Assembly: GCA_030760725.1 (NCBI GenBank)
Contig: JASWHV010000003.1
Location: 116,344,153 to 116,408,152, forward strand
Length of the DNA: 64,000 bases
Source: Neostapfia colusana
Taxonomy: Eukaryota; Streptophyta; Magnoliopsida; Poales; Poaceae
Direction: 5' to 3'
Of this stretch, positions 45,886 through 58,190 are shown in pieces; position 1 is the stretch's first letter; every line of letters begins with the position of its first letter. Below the pieces are notes generated by a model. The model made no database searches. It saw only the letters and a program-made list of their open reading frames with translations, and was not told the origin of the DNA. The position numbers and the translations under genes are program-made.

Positions 45886-47384
45886 CTGTAAAAATATATT
45901 TGAGAAATGTCAAATATTTATTTAAACAGTAAACCATTGAGTTATAACATAAGACATGTCATTGAACCCATAAAACTTGGAAACATAGTTCAAATTTTAA
46001 ACAAATTTGACTGCTGATCTGCTGTTCCCATGACAGCCCTGACCAGTTTCCATATCAACCTGATTTAGGCCATGTTAAAAGCAAAACCAATTCTGTAGCT
46101 CAACATAAAAGTTAAAGTTGACTTCAATAGCTTTCCAGAAAGTATTTGGTTGGCCTAAGATCTGTCCTGGTTCAAAAGTTATGAGATGTCAAAGTTAACA
46201 GAATTTCTGGAATCAATTGGACAGCACCTCCCTACTTTAGGTACTGAATTGATCCAAGAATCCCAGTTATTCTGTTCCCAATCTGACAAAACTTTCTGTT
46301 ACACAGTCGTAACCCATCTCATAAGCTTTCCATAAGTACCTCATTTCCTATTTTTGGATTTTTAAGCAGGAAGTTATGCTTAATTTACAGAGAGTTTACA
46401 GAGAGTCTTTGCTCTGTCCTGTTTTCTGGACAGTTTCAACTCTACTGCATTTTTCGAGTGGTTAAGGGATGCAACACCTCTGGACCTCAACAGAAGAGTT
46501 GTAAAGCTCTTCCACCGCTTTCCAGAAATGTATCATACGACCCCAACCTTGAAAGAACTCAACCTCTAACCTCTGATTAACTTCAGCCTTGATTCAGCTG
46601 AAAACAGAGTGCTCTGTCCTTAACATCCTATAAGTTGAAAACTTGTTAACTTTGAATATCCTGTTCAAGGGAAGGAGTTACATCAAGTTTTACTAATTTG
46701 GATCAAAACCTTCAAGTTTTTAAATGAAGTTGTTCATTTATTTGGGTGTGACATCGATGCGTCACCAGATTATGTCGGTACTACGTCCTCACAAAGGAAA
46801 AACCTATACCGGGCTTAGCCGGCTTCGTTAGTTCAGTGGCACTACTCGTCACTCGCACACGGATGCTACACGTCTACCGTTTCGTGGTAAGGCTACCTGC
46901 AGAAACTCAAACAATCATCAGACTCGGCTGCACACCGAGCCCGGAATCCATAGAGTTGGTACACCCGGCCGTCATCACTCACCCGGATGTTCTCAAGCCA
47001 AACACGCCTTGAGTTACGTGTTCACGTTTCAGACCACGTGACGGGGTCTCCCATGTTGCACCACGCACGCCAGGGACAGACGTTGCTCGAATTCCCCAAA
47101 CGACACGAAGAGTCGTAGAGGATACTAAAGCGGGTCGGGTTACCTGCCACCCGTGGGGCTCCACCCTTCAGCTTGTGCGCACTGGTGGACAGCGCTTACG
47201 TGCACCCCCCAAGACATAAACGTCCCGAGATACACAATTTTCCGACATAACAAATAGGTTAATATGCCACTTTCTATATACTAATAACATCCTTATACGG
47301 GCTACTAACTCGTTCCTCACTGGATTTTTGAAAAAGAAGGCCTTTGTACTGTGTTAAACCTCAAGCGGGCTCTGATACCAACGC
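45886..47384 (-). other. untranslated leader of element C
   Basis: This 1.5 kb between primer site and ORF0 has no credible gene and is collinear with 1832-3335 in F. The end next to ORF0 is the T-rich 3' splice site. A candidate donor in the 5' LTR is CAAG/GTACTAG at 50567/50566 on the minus strand, weaker than the donor of A and B. Confidence 0.55.
47369..47380 (-). promoter_or_regulatory. primer-binding site of element C (Met-tRNA)
   Basis: On the minus strand TGGTATCAGAGC is a perfect match to the usual plant Met-tRNA primer site, four bases from the 5' LTR. Confidence 0.9.
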
Positions 47385-50300
47385 TGACACGACCCCATTT
47401 GGTCCTGTCGAGCCAGGATCACGCTGAGGGGTGCTGCGTTGCACAGCACCGTATAACACACGTCAAAGGTACAAAGCGGAAGCAGAAGTTTATTACATAA
47501 ACAGTTTTATGAACCTGTTTACATCAAAATACGTTTAGTCCACACTCGCGGGCGTAGACTACGCATCAAGTCACGTTCAGCCCTCGAACGTGTCCTTGCT
47601 AGCACACACGCGCACACTAACTATGTGGCGTGCACGACTCCCACTCGACGGGGTTCCACTCCTGGGGTTCCGTCTCCTCTTCGGGAGTCCCTTCCTCATA
47701 GAACCCTGCAAAAGCTTCAAACACAAGCAGTGAGCACGAAGGCTCAGCAAGTCTGACCCGTCTCACCTAAACATGGAACTTCTACATGAGGGTAATGGGT
47801 TACATGAGGTAAACATCATTTGCAAGGACTCGCCTAATTAGTAGAACCTTACTTTCAAGTTTTAGCAGCAGGTTGTGGAGAACCTTACGCTAAGGCACAT
47901 GAGAGAGCCGCAATCAAACAAGAAACGCATTTCTCTCATGTACTTTGCCCAAAGTTGAAAAGAACTTTAGTTAGCTCTAAGCTACAGCATATCATTAACA
48001 ATCAATGTCCAGCTTTCAATCAGCAACATTTTAATATGTGACTAGCCTGTTCTTTCTACGTCACGGTACAGTGAACAAGTGGTACTCACTGACCGCGAGG
48101 GACGGCGATTATAATCGATTTACACCTGCAGGGTTACCCGAACAACCCGTCACGTACGCCCGTACTCTATGTTGCCTACAACAAACATCACGGACGCCGT
48201 ACGCGACTACCTTTCACCCGTTAGCCAAATATTGAACCGGTCCCATCGTCCCGAGCAAGAGGTCTCTGCACGCGCATCTCCGTGCCGCCAGCCGATTTAC
48301 ACCTCAAGCTCTCAACCTACCCTCTGAACGACGGGCAATGCCTCAATAACCAGCTACCCGAGTTACATCAGTTTCCCGGTTCCCATATAGCCGGTAGGTC
48401 TTCGGTACTGTTCTAGCTTGTTCAACAGGCCCGCACACGGCTCGGTCCTCAATCGACACAAACGGAGCTACAGCACACAGGCCCCAAAGTCCTGCTGCCC
48501 TTACTCTCCGCTCGGTCTCATTTTCTTGCCATGTGTATCATGTGCTATCTCTACCCGAGCAATGTGCCTCTAGCCTATTATCGCGAGTAGTTCCAACTAC
48601 TCGACTTGTACCGAATCCTACTCTACCTTAGCATTGCAGTAGCTAACGGGGTTTGCAATCCTAAACCCAACCCGTGGTTTTCTTGGCTATGCAGTTGGAT
48701 TTCCAAACAAGACTCTAATGCACAGAACAAAGGAAACAAGTATGTGCTCAAAACAATAAAAATTTGTAAAAAGGTTAATGCAAACCGGAGCTTGCCTTGC
48801 TGCTCTTGGTCGTAGGCTAGCTGTTCCTCCGGAGTAACGAAGTCTAGGACTTCGGGTTCCTCCTCGACCTTAGCGACTACATGATATAAGAAACATATGT
48901 ATCAATTTAAATGCATTTGTATTAACTTTGAAGTTGTGAAGTCTATAACCCTTGCTAGACAGACCTAATGACTGTGAAACTTTTACTATGGCTTGGCTAC
49001 AACCTAAACAGAGACTTGGTCAAGTTTTAGTTGCAGCAAAGCTCATTTGAGCCCTCCACAATTAATTATGTCCTTGACCTTAATTGGGACTCTTAGGGTG
49101 TTCTAGGAATTTTCATGAAGCAAACTATGACTTTATGAAAACTAGATTTTCAGAGGGTTCTAATGGATTTTGTCTCACTTAATTTGGGGTTTCCTAACTA
49201 AAGATATGAGCCAAACAATTTCAGAGAACATTTTGAAAATGTTTCTGAACATTTTCTATTTTCTCTGGAACAGTTTCACTAATCACACCATTAGGTGGAT
49301 TAAATGAGCTCAAATGGATCTGAAATTTTTATGGTAGTTCAAGGATATTTTGATGAACATCCCAGCACAATTTCAGGATTTTCCCCCAAAGGATTTTCCA
49401 GTTAAAATTCCTAACAGTTTAAACTTTGAGGAATTAATTCTGGAGAAATAAGGAATTTCCTGAAGTGAAACTTGATTTTCTGGAAAGTACTCAGAGAGCT
49501 GAATCCAGCAAAATTTGGTTCACTCAATTTGGAGCTTTCTAGCCAATGTTATGAGGATTTGAAGTTTGAAGGAATTCTGAAAATCGGGGAAAGTTTAAAT
49601 CTCGCGGGAGCCCGCGGCGACACGTGTCGAGTGCGGAGGTGTCCGGCACACCGGAGGTACCACACGTGTCGAGCGCGGAGGTGTCCGGCACACCGGAGCT
49701 CATAGGGTATTTGCGCGCCAGCACAGCCGATCTCGGCCACAGCCGGATCCCGATTCAAAATATCTCCCGCTGACAGATGGGGTCCACCCCCTTCTTCAAC
49801 CTCGCGACACCCGCGCTCCTCCGCCGAGGGACCTCGCCGGAGAGCTCGCCGCCGGCTGTTGTACAGCTCCAAACTTCTCGATTCTGGCCGCCCCTGCCTA
49901 CTTTTACTCGGGGAACAGGATTCTATGGTCAGCTGCTCATGACAATGGCCGGAGCATGGTCGGCGACGAGCCGCCACCTCGGAATGACTTCGGCCATGTC
50001 GGCTTACTTCTCTAGCACCTCAGCTACTTGGGGAATCGGTCGGGGAGCATCAGTGGACCTCAGAGAAGGTCGACATGATCTCGAGGCAGCTCGGGGAAGG
50101 CCCGAAATAGGTCTTCACCGTGCGCCCGATGCCGCCCGTTCGTTCCGCCATCAGTAGACCTCAAATTACGCCGGGCACAGAGGTTCTCCGGCCCAGAGTT
50201 GGTGAAGGCAACTTGTGCGTTACCGTGTCTAGCTCGTGTGAGAGCGGCTTGAGGCCTTCTAATCCTTTCTAGAGCACGAATTAAACAGAATCGTACCCGA

Positions 50301-51467
50301 AGGTCGTTCTGCACACAGAAAGGGGAAAAGTGGAAATTCGCCGCCAGTGAGCAACCACTCGAGCTGTGGCTCGGGGATGAGCAGCACCGGTCACCCGCGC
50401 ATCCAAGGGTGCCTTGGCTCGGGCGTGACAACGCCCTGGTTGGGCTGTCCACGAGAGCCCGAGGTGCGGCGTTCCAAGTCCCGAATTTGATCTTTCGGCA
50501 CAGCCGATATCAATCGGTTTCAACCGAATTCTAGCAACGGGAAGGACGGAGGAAGGTCTCTAGTACCTTGCTGGGGCTCTGGAGTGGAAGGAGGGAGCTG
50601 CGATCGGTGTCCTCCGATCAAGTCCGAGCTGCGGAAGTTTTCGGCCGGCGCTGAGTTCTTGCGGGGAAGAACGGCGGTACCTCGGCCGAGGAGGGGGCAG
50701 GCGCCTTAAGAAGGCTCTGCACCGCCTCACGCCCGCGCGTGGGCAAGCAGCTGGTGGCGCGGCGGCTGGCCTCGGTGGCGATCACCGCTGCGGCTCGGCG
50801 ACCCGAGTGAAAAAGTCTCAGTCGGTTTGATCTGAGCAGTGGCTGACATGTGGGTCCCACCTCCAGTTTTAACCTCTGAAATTTACTCCTAATCACTGTT
50901 GTAAACAGTGAACCCCATACTACCCTTGGCAATTCAAATTATTCACCCATGAGCCATTTGAATTGATCAAAGTTCAAGTGAGGTTTGGTTTGAATGAATT
51001 TCAGCACAAGTTCAGTTTGAAATTCAAATAAAGTTTGAATTTCTCCCCCTTAGCTCATGTCAAGATCAACTCCAAATGGAGTGAAAATTGGTGTGTGAGC
51101 TCACAAAAATGTGCTGAGTAAGAATATGCCTTCCACTTTTAAATTCATGGGATAAAAACAGTTTGAATTTGAATATGGTTTCAAATTGCCCTCTTCCTAA
51201 CTATACCCAAACTGACCTCAAAAAGGTTTTGAATTTGGGTGAAACTTGGCATGGACATCCTTAGCAAAGTGTAGGAGTTTTCATATGTCCAGCCCATCTA
51301 TATCACATGTGGGCAATACCACTTTTGCAATGTGTATGTTTGTTCTCTAATGAGCATGTTGATAATTGTTACTTGCTCTTCATTTGTGTTCATCATACTT
51401 CCTCAAATGAGGTGTGTGGTGTGGTGATGAACACTGCAAATGTGTGTCAAAAACTGAGGCCCTTACA
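47385..51467 (-). repeat. 5' LTR of element C
   Basis: This 4083 bp LTR pairs with 35960-40043. It has the same tandem G-box repeat at 49620-49700. No strong TATA box was found; CTTCTTAAGGC on the minus strand near 50705 is the best weak candidate. Confidence 0.93.
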
Positions 51468-54400
51468 CTCCACAATCAAACAAGAAATGCTTCATCTCGA
51501 TGACACTTGCCCGAGGTGAAAGTAACTTTAGTTAGCTACCTTAGACCCATAGAGACATTGCACAATCGACGCCAGGACTCCACAATCAAATAAGAAACGC
51601 TTCGTCTCGACGCTACTAGCCCAAGCTGGAAAGCAAATTTAGTAAAGGTGATGATCATCCCTCATCTCCAATATGAGGATTACTCACGAAGCGTATGAAC
51701 TTTTTCCCAGTTTATTAATACGTCACGATGCAGAGAACAAGTATGCTCACTATCGCGAACGATGGTGATTCGAATAAAAAAACCCGGCTGACACGACACA
51801 TACGCCCGTACAAGACCGGTGATCAACCAATCCCATCAACGTCGTATGTGGCAACCTTTCACATGACACCCAAATGTCAAACCGGTCCGACCGACTAGGA
51901 TTAAGTCTCACTACGGCAAAACCCCGTAGTGCCGACTTCTCTATCCTTTCAGCATCTGCATAAGATGGAGGGGATTGCCTCGACACCCAGGTTAACATGT
52001 TACATCGGTTTCCTGGGTCCCATATAGTTAGTATGCATCCGGTGCACAACTCAAACTTTTCCCACAGGGCCGCACACGAGAACGGGCCTTAATCGACTCA
52101 GACATAGACTAGGCTCACAGGACCACGTCCTTGATCCTTCCATCCACTGACCGGTCTCCATTCCCAACTATGAGGATCAATTCCCAACTCTTCTAATTGA
52201 TCCCCCTTAATCCCGATTCACGAGTAGGAAACGGCCCACTCGAGTTATGCTTCTTTTAATCCACTTTTGTTAACTTGAGATCAGCAGTTACAATTAAGTG
52301 ATAACCTATTCTAAATCAAACTCCAGAGTTTTTCTGGGTTATGCATGTGGAGTGTCATACCATCTAGACTTAATGCAATAAACAAAATGCTAGACATTAT
52401 AAAGTGAATACAATTAAAAACTTGTAAATTTTAATACAAACCGGAGCTTTCCTTTGTTTAGCAGGGAACTATTATATAAGGTCCAGTTAGTGAAGACCAC
52501 TTGAGGCTTGATCACTCGCTTTCCTCCTTTTTTGATCTCCACTCCGATTGTTTCAAAATCTCCACGTAGATGCTACACGTGATGAATATGCATATGGATT
52601 TAATTGTAAAGATTTGGCTAACAAGTTCTAATGACACGTTTAAAAACTGGAAATCTGTTTAAGAATTTAAAATGACACAGGTGCTAATGTTTGGGTTAAT
52701 CAACATGATTAAGTGCTAAGGGTTTTCCCCACTCATGTTTGAGCACCTACGGAGGTTAAACAGAATAAGGGTGATCCAGAGCTCCAATGGAGCTGAATAT
52801 TTTTATGTGAGTTACTTGTCACAAGCAAGTCATCTGGACCAAAATTTAGCACTTTTCATTGAGTGGTTTGTTCAGAACAATTCTCTAAGCAATTAAGAAA
52901 AATGGAATTAATTGTGAAGTAACTCACATGTTCATGCCCAACTTAGTGAACTACAATTTAAATTATAGTTCATAGGGCCTGCACGAATTTTTCTAGGATT
53001 TTTGGAGCTAAGAATTGCCCAGAACTGAATTTCCAAGTTTTGTAAAATTTCTTAAAATGTTTCTGTATCTAATTGAACACAGCAACTAAAAACCTAAATT
53101 CTCCTAACCAAATCAACTCCAAATGAGCTGAAACTTTTACAGGAGTTCACTAACATCCCAAAGAATATTCTGGCAAAAATTTGAGGATTTTTGGATGAAC
53201 CAAACTCTCTCTAAAATTCTTTTTCTTAAAAGATTTAAAGAATTTTCCAGAATTAAGCAATGAGTTTCATACAAATTGGGTTGCATATTTGGATATATTT
53301 TTCCATCCTGAATCCAACCAAATTTGAATCACTAAATTTGGAGCTTCCTAGCAAAAGTTATGAGGTTCTAAAGTTTGGGGAAATTCTGAAATTCCAATTA
53401 ATCCGGAAAAGTTCAAATCCCTGACAGCGGGTCCGGCTAGCACGTGTCACCATCTCGGTTAAACCACACGGGGCCACAGGGTCCCTCCCGCGCTGTTACA
53501 AAGTGATCCGAGGCCACAAGAGATCCTTCCCGTTTTAAGCCTAGACGCTGACGTGTGGGGCCAACCAGTCCTTCGTCTACCTCCAGCTCCCGCGCCCGTG
53601 CGCCGCCGGGCTCACCGGAGATGCACTGAACTCTGACGTCCGGCCATGTCCTGAGCTCTCCTCGCCGTTAGGGCCTAAAACCGCATGCTGAACATGATGG
53701 AGGCAATTCCCCCGACAGGCGGTGGCTCCAACACAGCCGGCGACGGTGCGGCGGCTCGGTACAATTTTGGCGACGTCGCGTGTCCCTTCTAGCCTGCCAA
53801 AGCTTCGGTGGAAGGGCTCGACAGCACCGGTGCATGCTAGGGAAGGCCGACCTGGTGGTGAAACAGCCCGGAGATGGCTCTAACATAGCTTTCAACATGA
53901 GCCCGATTCTCCCCGCCATAGCCGCCGTCGGGAAAATTGGAAATACACAGTGCACAGTGGGTTTTCATGCTAGGGTTAAAAAGATGAATCATTGCTAAGC
54001 AAGTTTAGTTCATGTGTTTGAAGTTTTGTGTCCTCTAAGAAAGTATCAATCACGAATTTTAAGTTTTCTTACCGGTATCTCAGTTTGTGCCGGCATGCAA
54101 AGAAACTGGAAATTCTCTGAGGATCTTCCACGGCGCAGGCTAAGACTTGGAGGTGAGCAGGAAGAAAGTCTTGCGCGTCAAACGGTCCTCTTGCTTGGTC
54201 GTGAAAGTCTCTCTGTAGGTCTGTCCATGAAAGCACGTCGTCTCGGTTTCTTTCGGCCGCCGCGGAAACACGGTGCTCTCGGGTTGTGGTGGCTGAGCTC
54301 GCGTGGGGATGGCGAGGAGGTCATGGGGAGTCCTGTGGTGATGTTTTTCTGGTTTGCCGAGGCTTGCACGCGAGAGGAAACAGCTCCCAGACGATCGGTG

Positions 54401-54784
54401 GAATAGCGGCGGCTTCTCTGTTCTGTAGCGCGTGAGAGCAAGAGAGCAGAGGGGTTCCCGATATTGTGGCGAAGCTGAGCACGACAGAGAGTAAAACCGG
54501 CGCACGAGTAGCTCGCTAGCGTGAGGGAACCGACCCCAGAAGTGTTTTGGTGTGTGTCTCGGTGGCGTCCGTGGAGTCCTCGGTCTGCCCGAATGAAACA
54601 GTGCTGATACTTAGTTGTTTCAGTGGACAACAGAAGAGCTACTCAATTTCAGATATTTGGCACAATGACTAGTGGGTCCCACTCTCCCTATTATCCTCTC
54701 AAAAGATCTCCAAAATTTGGCAACTAATCAATTCAAATGTTTGGATTTGAAAATTGAGCTGCATTTCACTACAGGAAAAACGAT

Positions 54785-55175
54785 CATTGACGACGGCCAA
54801 ATTTATTGTCGATGGGGCCGTCGTCTTTAATGTTATTGACGACGACTTTATCTAGCCGTCGTCAATAACACATTTATTGACGACGGCTAAACGAGTACCG
54901 TCGTCAATAAATTATTGACGACGGCGCCTGTCGTCTTTAACTTAATTCGGGCCCACCCGAGGCATTATTGACGACGGTGACCTAGCACCGTCGTCGACAA
55001 GGTCCTTATAGACGACAGTTTCTTAGCACCGTCTTCAATAACTTTTTTAATGACAACGGCTAGACGAGTACCGTCGTCAATAAATTATTGACGACGGTGC
55101 CCATCGTCTTTAACTAAATTCGGGCCCACCCGAGGAGTTATTGACGATGGTGACCTAGCACCGCCGTCATTAACG
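54785..55175. repeat. CACTA subterminal repeats (TTGACGACGG in both orientations)
   Basis: About fifteen near-copies of TTGACGACGG/CCGTCGTCAA occur here, often as facing pairs. A longer unit of roughly 124 bp is present twice (starting at about 54875 and 55049), each with GAGTACCGTCGTCAATAAA and TTCGGGCCCACCCGAGG, so the array grew by segmental duplication. Confidence 0.75.
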
Positions 55176-55191
55176 GGACATATAACCCGTA

Positions 55192-55231
55192 CGCGAGCCG
55201 GGAGGCGGCCAGTGCCGCCTCCCGACTCGCG
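55192..55231. other. 17 bp inverted repeat (hairpin) inside the CACTA fragment
   Basis: CGCGAGCCGGGAGGCGG and, after six bases, CCGCCTCCCGACTCGCG pair at 16 of 17 positions. It lies at the border between the repeat array and a CCG-rich tract. Confidence 0.7.
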
Positions 55232-56133
55232 TCTGATCAGGTCTCCTCGCCGCCGCTGGTCCCCGCCGCCGCCGCCGCCAGTCTCCGCCGCTGCCGCCGC
55301 CGGTCCCCGCCGCCGCCACCGCCGGTCCCCACCGCCCGAGGTAAGTCTCCCTCCCCCTCCACCTCCCCCTCCGGCCTCCGGCCCGAGCAGCAGCAGCAGA
55401 CCAGTCCGGCAAAGGTCAAGCGAGTTGTACAGATAGATAACCTAGTAATTAGCGTGCTCAGCTCAGAGCAGAGCCAGGGGATGTGTGGACGGGTTATGTG
55501 TTTTCCGTGCAGGAGCACGTGAGCGCACGTTAGCAGAAGCAGAACCATTACTTGCCAACACGGATGTAACGCGGGGATCCCTCGCTCGGGCGGGTGACCG
55601 TGGCCGCCAGCAGGCGTAGCTCGTTCAGAAGAATACCTGCAGTGGAGTTTCCTCTTTTGTTCCTGGCAAATTTCATCAAAATTCAAATGTGTATTTGAAT
55701 TCTTTGCACATTTAAGTCCTTTTGGGAAATGGATAGCAAATCCTTTCAAAAATTGATGAAACTTTGCCTACCCACTAATTTGGACCTAAGGAATCCAAAT
55801 ATACAATCTGATTCTTGTGTTAGCTGCTGCAAACAAGAGTTTGAACACAACAGTTTGAATTACCATTGTGTTCTCCCTCATTTGAAATTTGAGTTGAACA
55901 TTTAGATCAAAATCTGATTTTGAAACCCTTTCAATGCCCTGAGACTTCAAATCTGTAGGTTTAATCCACCTAGGGTCCAAGCATGCGAGTAACCCTAAGT
56001 TTGTTTAGAAAGAATCTCTCATGTGTTATCATATGTGGACAAAAATTTAAGCCAATCCCCTTTTTCATACACATGACACCAATGTTTGTGCAAACTCAAG
56101 TTTCTTTGTATTCATATTTTTGGGACCTTTACA

Positions 56134-56170
56134 TTCCTCCCTCCTTAAAAGGGAATCTCGTCCTGAGATT
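56134..56170 (-). promoter_or_regulatory. polypurine tract and hairpin of element D
   Basis: On the minus strand AATCTCAGGACGAGATT (56154-56170) is followed by a purine-rich TTTTAAGGAGGGAGGAA and then the LTR. The hairpin has one changed base relative to A, B and C. Confidence 0.7.
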
Positions 56171-56206
56171 ACGAAAGAAAAGTGAGGCGGAAGGTAATTA
56201 CAAAGT

Positions 56207-56566
56207 CTATGACAAAAGTTCCGGATAGTTCTTGTGGATGTAATCTTCACTTTCCCAAGTCGCCTCTTCCGAGGTATGATTACTCCACAGGACTTTGTAA
56301 AATTTCAAAGTCCAATTTCGAGCGATCCGGGTCTTTTCATCGATAATCTGGATGGGCTGCTCGGCGTAGGTGAGATCTGGTTGTAATATCTCCATGTCTC
56401 TCGAAAGAACCTCTGTTGGCTTCCTCAAACATTTTCTCAAGTGTGAGACATGGGAGATGGCATGGATGCCCGATAAAGATGGTGGCAGCCTCAGACGGTA
56501 AGCTTCCGGTCCACACCGTTCTGTAATAATGAATGGACCAACAAAACGAGGGGCTAGCTTTCCCTT
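56207..56566 (-). pseudogene. pol C-terminus of element D, cut by element G
   Basis: These 120 codons encode the end of integrase: the GPF module (RFVGPFIITERCG), the ISHVSHLRKCLRK segment, and a chromodomain-like tail (YKVLWSNHTSEEATWESEDY). The frame is open across the whole fragment, so what remains is undamaged. It stops abruptly at 56566 because a copia LTR begins there, with the rest of D beyond the right edge. The tail is closely similar to that of C. Confidence 0.85.
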
Positions 56567-58190
56567 TGTAGGATCGAAGAGAACGTGAAAAGCTACCAGA
56601 GGGGGGTGAATGGTAGATTAAAACTTTTCGCAGCGGAAACAACAAAAACCCCTCAGCAAAAAATCAATCGGTTAAAGAAACCGTGTGTGCAAGTGTTTTC
56701 AAACGTGTTCAACCGTGAAAAATCAAGTAGAGAGGTAGAGAATCAAGTCACGGATCTAATGCAACAAGAATCACTTGAAAACACGAAGTAAAACTTGAGA
56801 TACGATCAAAACATTAAACGAAGATCAATCTGTTCTACCCGATATAAAACAGATCTGCAATGCTGCAAAGAAACTCGTGTATCTCAAGAACTACAGATCC
56901 GAAGCTCGTGAAAATTTCACAGATGATATATAATTGAGTTGTGAAGACAACCCAAAAAGAATCACGTCAATCGGATCTGTAAAACTCGAGTTATGAACGA
57001 AACACCGAAGCAACGTCGGTCTGTCCAGAAACTCGGCGAGAAAGACTTGACGAAAAACAAGTCGGACGAACAAGGCACAAAAGCTCCTCGAAACTATGAA
57101 CTTTATTCAATAGAAACACAAGAGGAACATCCCAAAGTTCTTTACCCACGAGAGCTCTGGCCTCCCTTGCTTTTATAGCCAGCCCTCAGGCTAATCAATC
57201 CAATCTAGGACTCCTACTCCTAATTGGACTCGTATCCTAACTTACCATAACTGCTCAGAACTCTCCTATTCGCAGATAGAAGCAATCGTGAGACTTCCAA
57301 ACACCTTAGAAACGTCCTAAACATTTCTAAAACAACTCAACTTCGTTCCTAGCATGAAATCCTATCATAAACAACTCAAATCTTTCATATTTGAGCCATA
57401 TCCGACTCAGCCTCAGCCTGAGTACGCAATCCAGCCGGTTGGACCTTTCCGACCAATTCTTTACGTCCACTTCTCTTCATCACGCCTTGGAACAATGTTG
57501 CCACGTCCATGCACTCCTTGCACACGTGCAAACACCTTCCAACGACGTACACGCAACCTTCATATGCACTGCCCTTGATCCAAACATGGTGCGCGACCTC
57601 CCGATCAACTCAACCACAGCTCCTCCCGAACTTGGTTGTTGGAACCTCATCTCCTCCCTGAGACTAGTCCAATGATCCCGTCACCAGCCATGTCTTGAAC
57701 TCAAGCAACACCTGCACATGAATAAACAACCAATTCTTCCGAGCACAAGTCCTCGACTTGACTCACGTTAGTTCGAAAACCACAACATCTTACATGAGCA
57801 CGTCACATAAGAATGTTGCAAACCATATCAAATGATAATAGCCATAACCACCAAAACACACCAAAAACTTAGCAAATTAATACTAAGAAAACCTTACCAT
57901 AAAGCAAGTTTGAAACATTGCGAGTTAAAAGCAAAAACAAGACGCTGCAGTTCTACGAGTTGAACTTCACGGGAGCTCCCTAAAAACAAGCTCCGGACCT
58001 CACAGAAGCTCTCCGAACCTTGCAGGAGCTCTCCGGACCTTGCGTCGGACCTTGCCAACACTTGGTGGACCTAACAAAGAACTTGTCGGACCTTGCCACA
58101 GAAGAATGTTTTGGCAATATTCAAAACATTGAATGTTAATGCTAACTTTTTTCCTAATTGCCAATGTATTCAGCACACATAGGTCTCACA
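56567..58190 (-). repeat. 3' LTR of copia element G
   Basis: This 1624 bp LTR begins TGTAGGATCG and ends TCTCACA on the plus strand, so it has TG..CA ends. It is bordered on the internal side by AAGGGGGAGAT (58191-58202 on the minus strand), the polypurine tract. The partner LTR is outside the window. It holds no gene. Confidence 0.8.

Larger units (their letters stand above)
35960..51467 (-). mobile_element. Element C: full-length Ty3/gypsy with 4.1 kb LTRs and intact ORF0
   Basis: This 15.5 kb minus-strand element has the 5' LTR at 47385-51467, a Met-tRNA primer site, a leader, ORF0, gag-pol, a polypurine tract and the 3' LTR at 35960-40043. LTRs run TGTAAGGGCC to GTGTCA on the minus strand. 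In a 620 bp sample the LTRs differ at 8 sites (about 1.3 percent), giving an age of roughly half a million years at the usual grass rate. Gag-pol has three stops and one frameshift. It belongs to the same family as F and E, and is a relative of D. Confidence 0.93.
54767..55644 (+). mobile_element. CACTA-type DNA transposon fragment or small non-autonomous copy
   Basis: It opens with CACTACAGGAAAAACG, a typical CACTA (En/Spm) terminus, followed by about 400 bp packed with copies of TTGACGACGG and its complement. Such dense subterminal repeats are where CACTA transposases bind. After that comes a GC-rich stretch with a 17 bp hairpin. The right end is uncertain: CCTGCAGTG at 55636-55644 resembles an inverted terminus, but the three-base flanks (TTT and GAG) do not match. 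No transposase is present. Confidence 0.6.
51473..56133 (-). repeat. LTR of element D, third segment
   Basis: This continues the D LTR after element C and ends TTTACA against a polypurine tract at 56134. It includes an imperfect tandem duplication of about 110 bp (units starting at 51468 and 51578, both CTCCACAATCAAA), a GC-rich part at about 53400-54600, and a CACTA-like insertion from 54767. Apart from that insertion the D LTR is about 4.4 kb, similar to C. Open frames in the GC-rich part have no recognisable products. Confidence 0.75.

Noticed and set aside
53668..54630. Frames of 95-150 codons in the GC-rich part of the D LTR
   Set aside because: They overlap on both strands, have no recognisable motif and lie in a segment that is LTR by position. 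They are not called as host genes.
55212..55436. Proline-rich frame after the CACTA repeats
   Set aside because: It is a CCG-repeat translation without conserved motif. A captured gene exon cannot be shown from the sequence.
55636..55644. CCTGCAGTG as a firm right end of the CACTA element
   Set aside because: The terminus is imperfect and the flanking three bases do not match the left side, so it is given only as a possible end.
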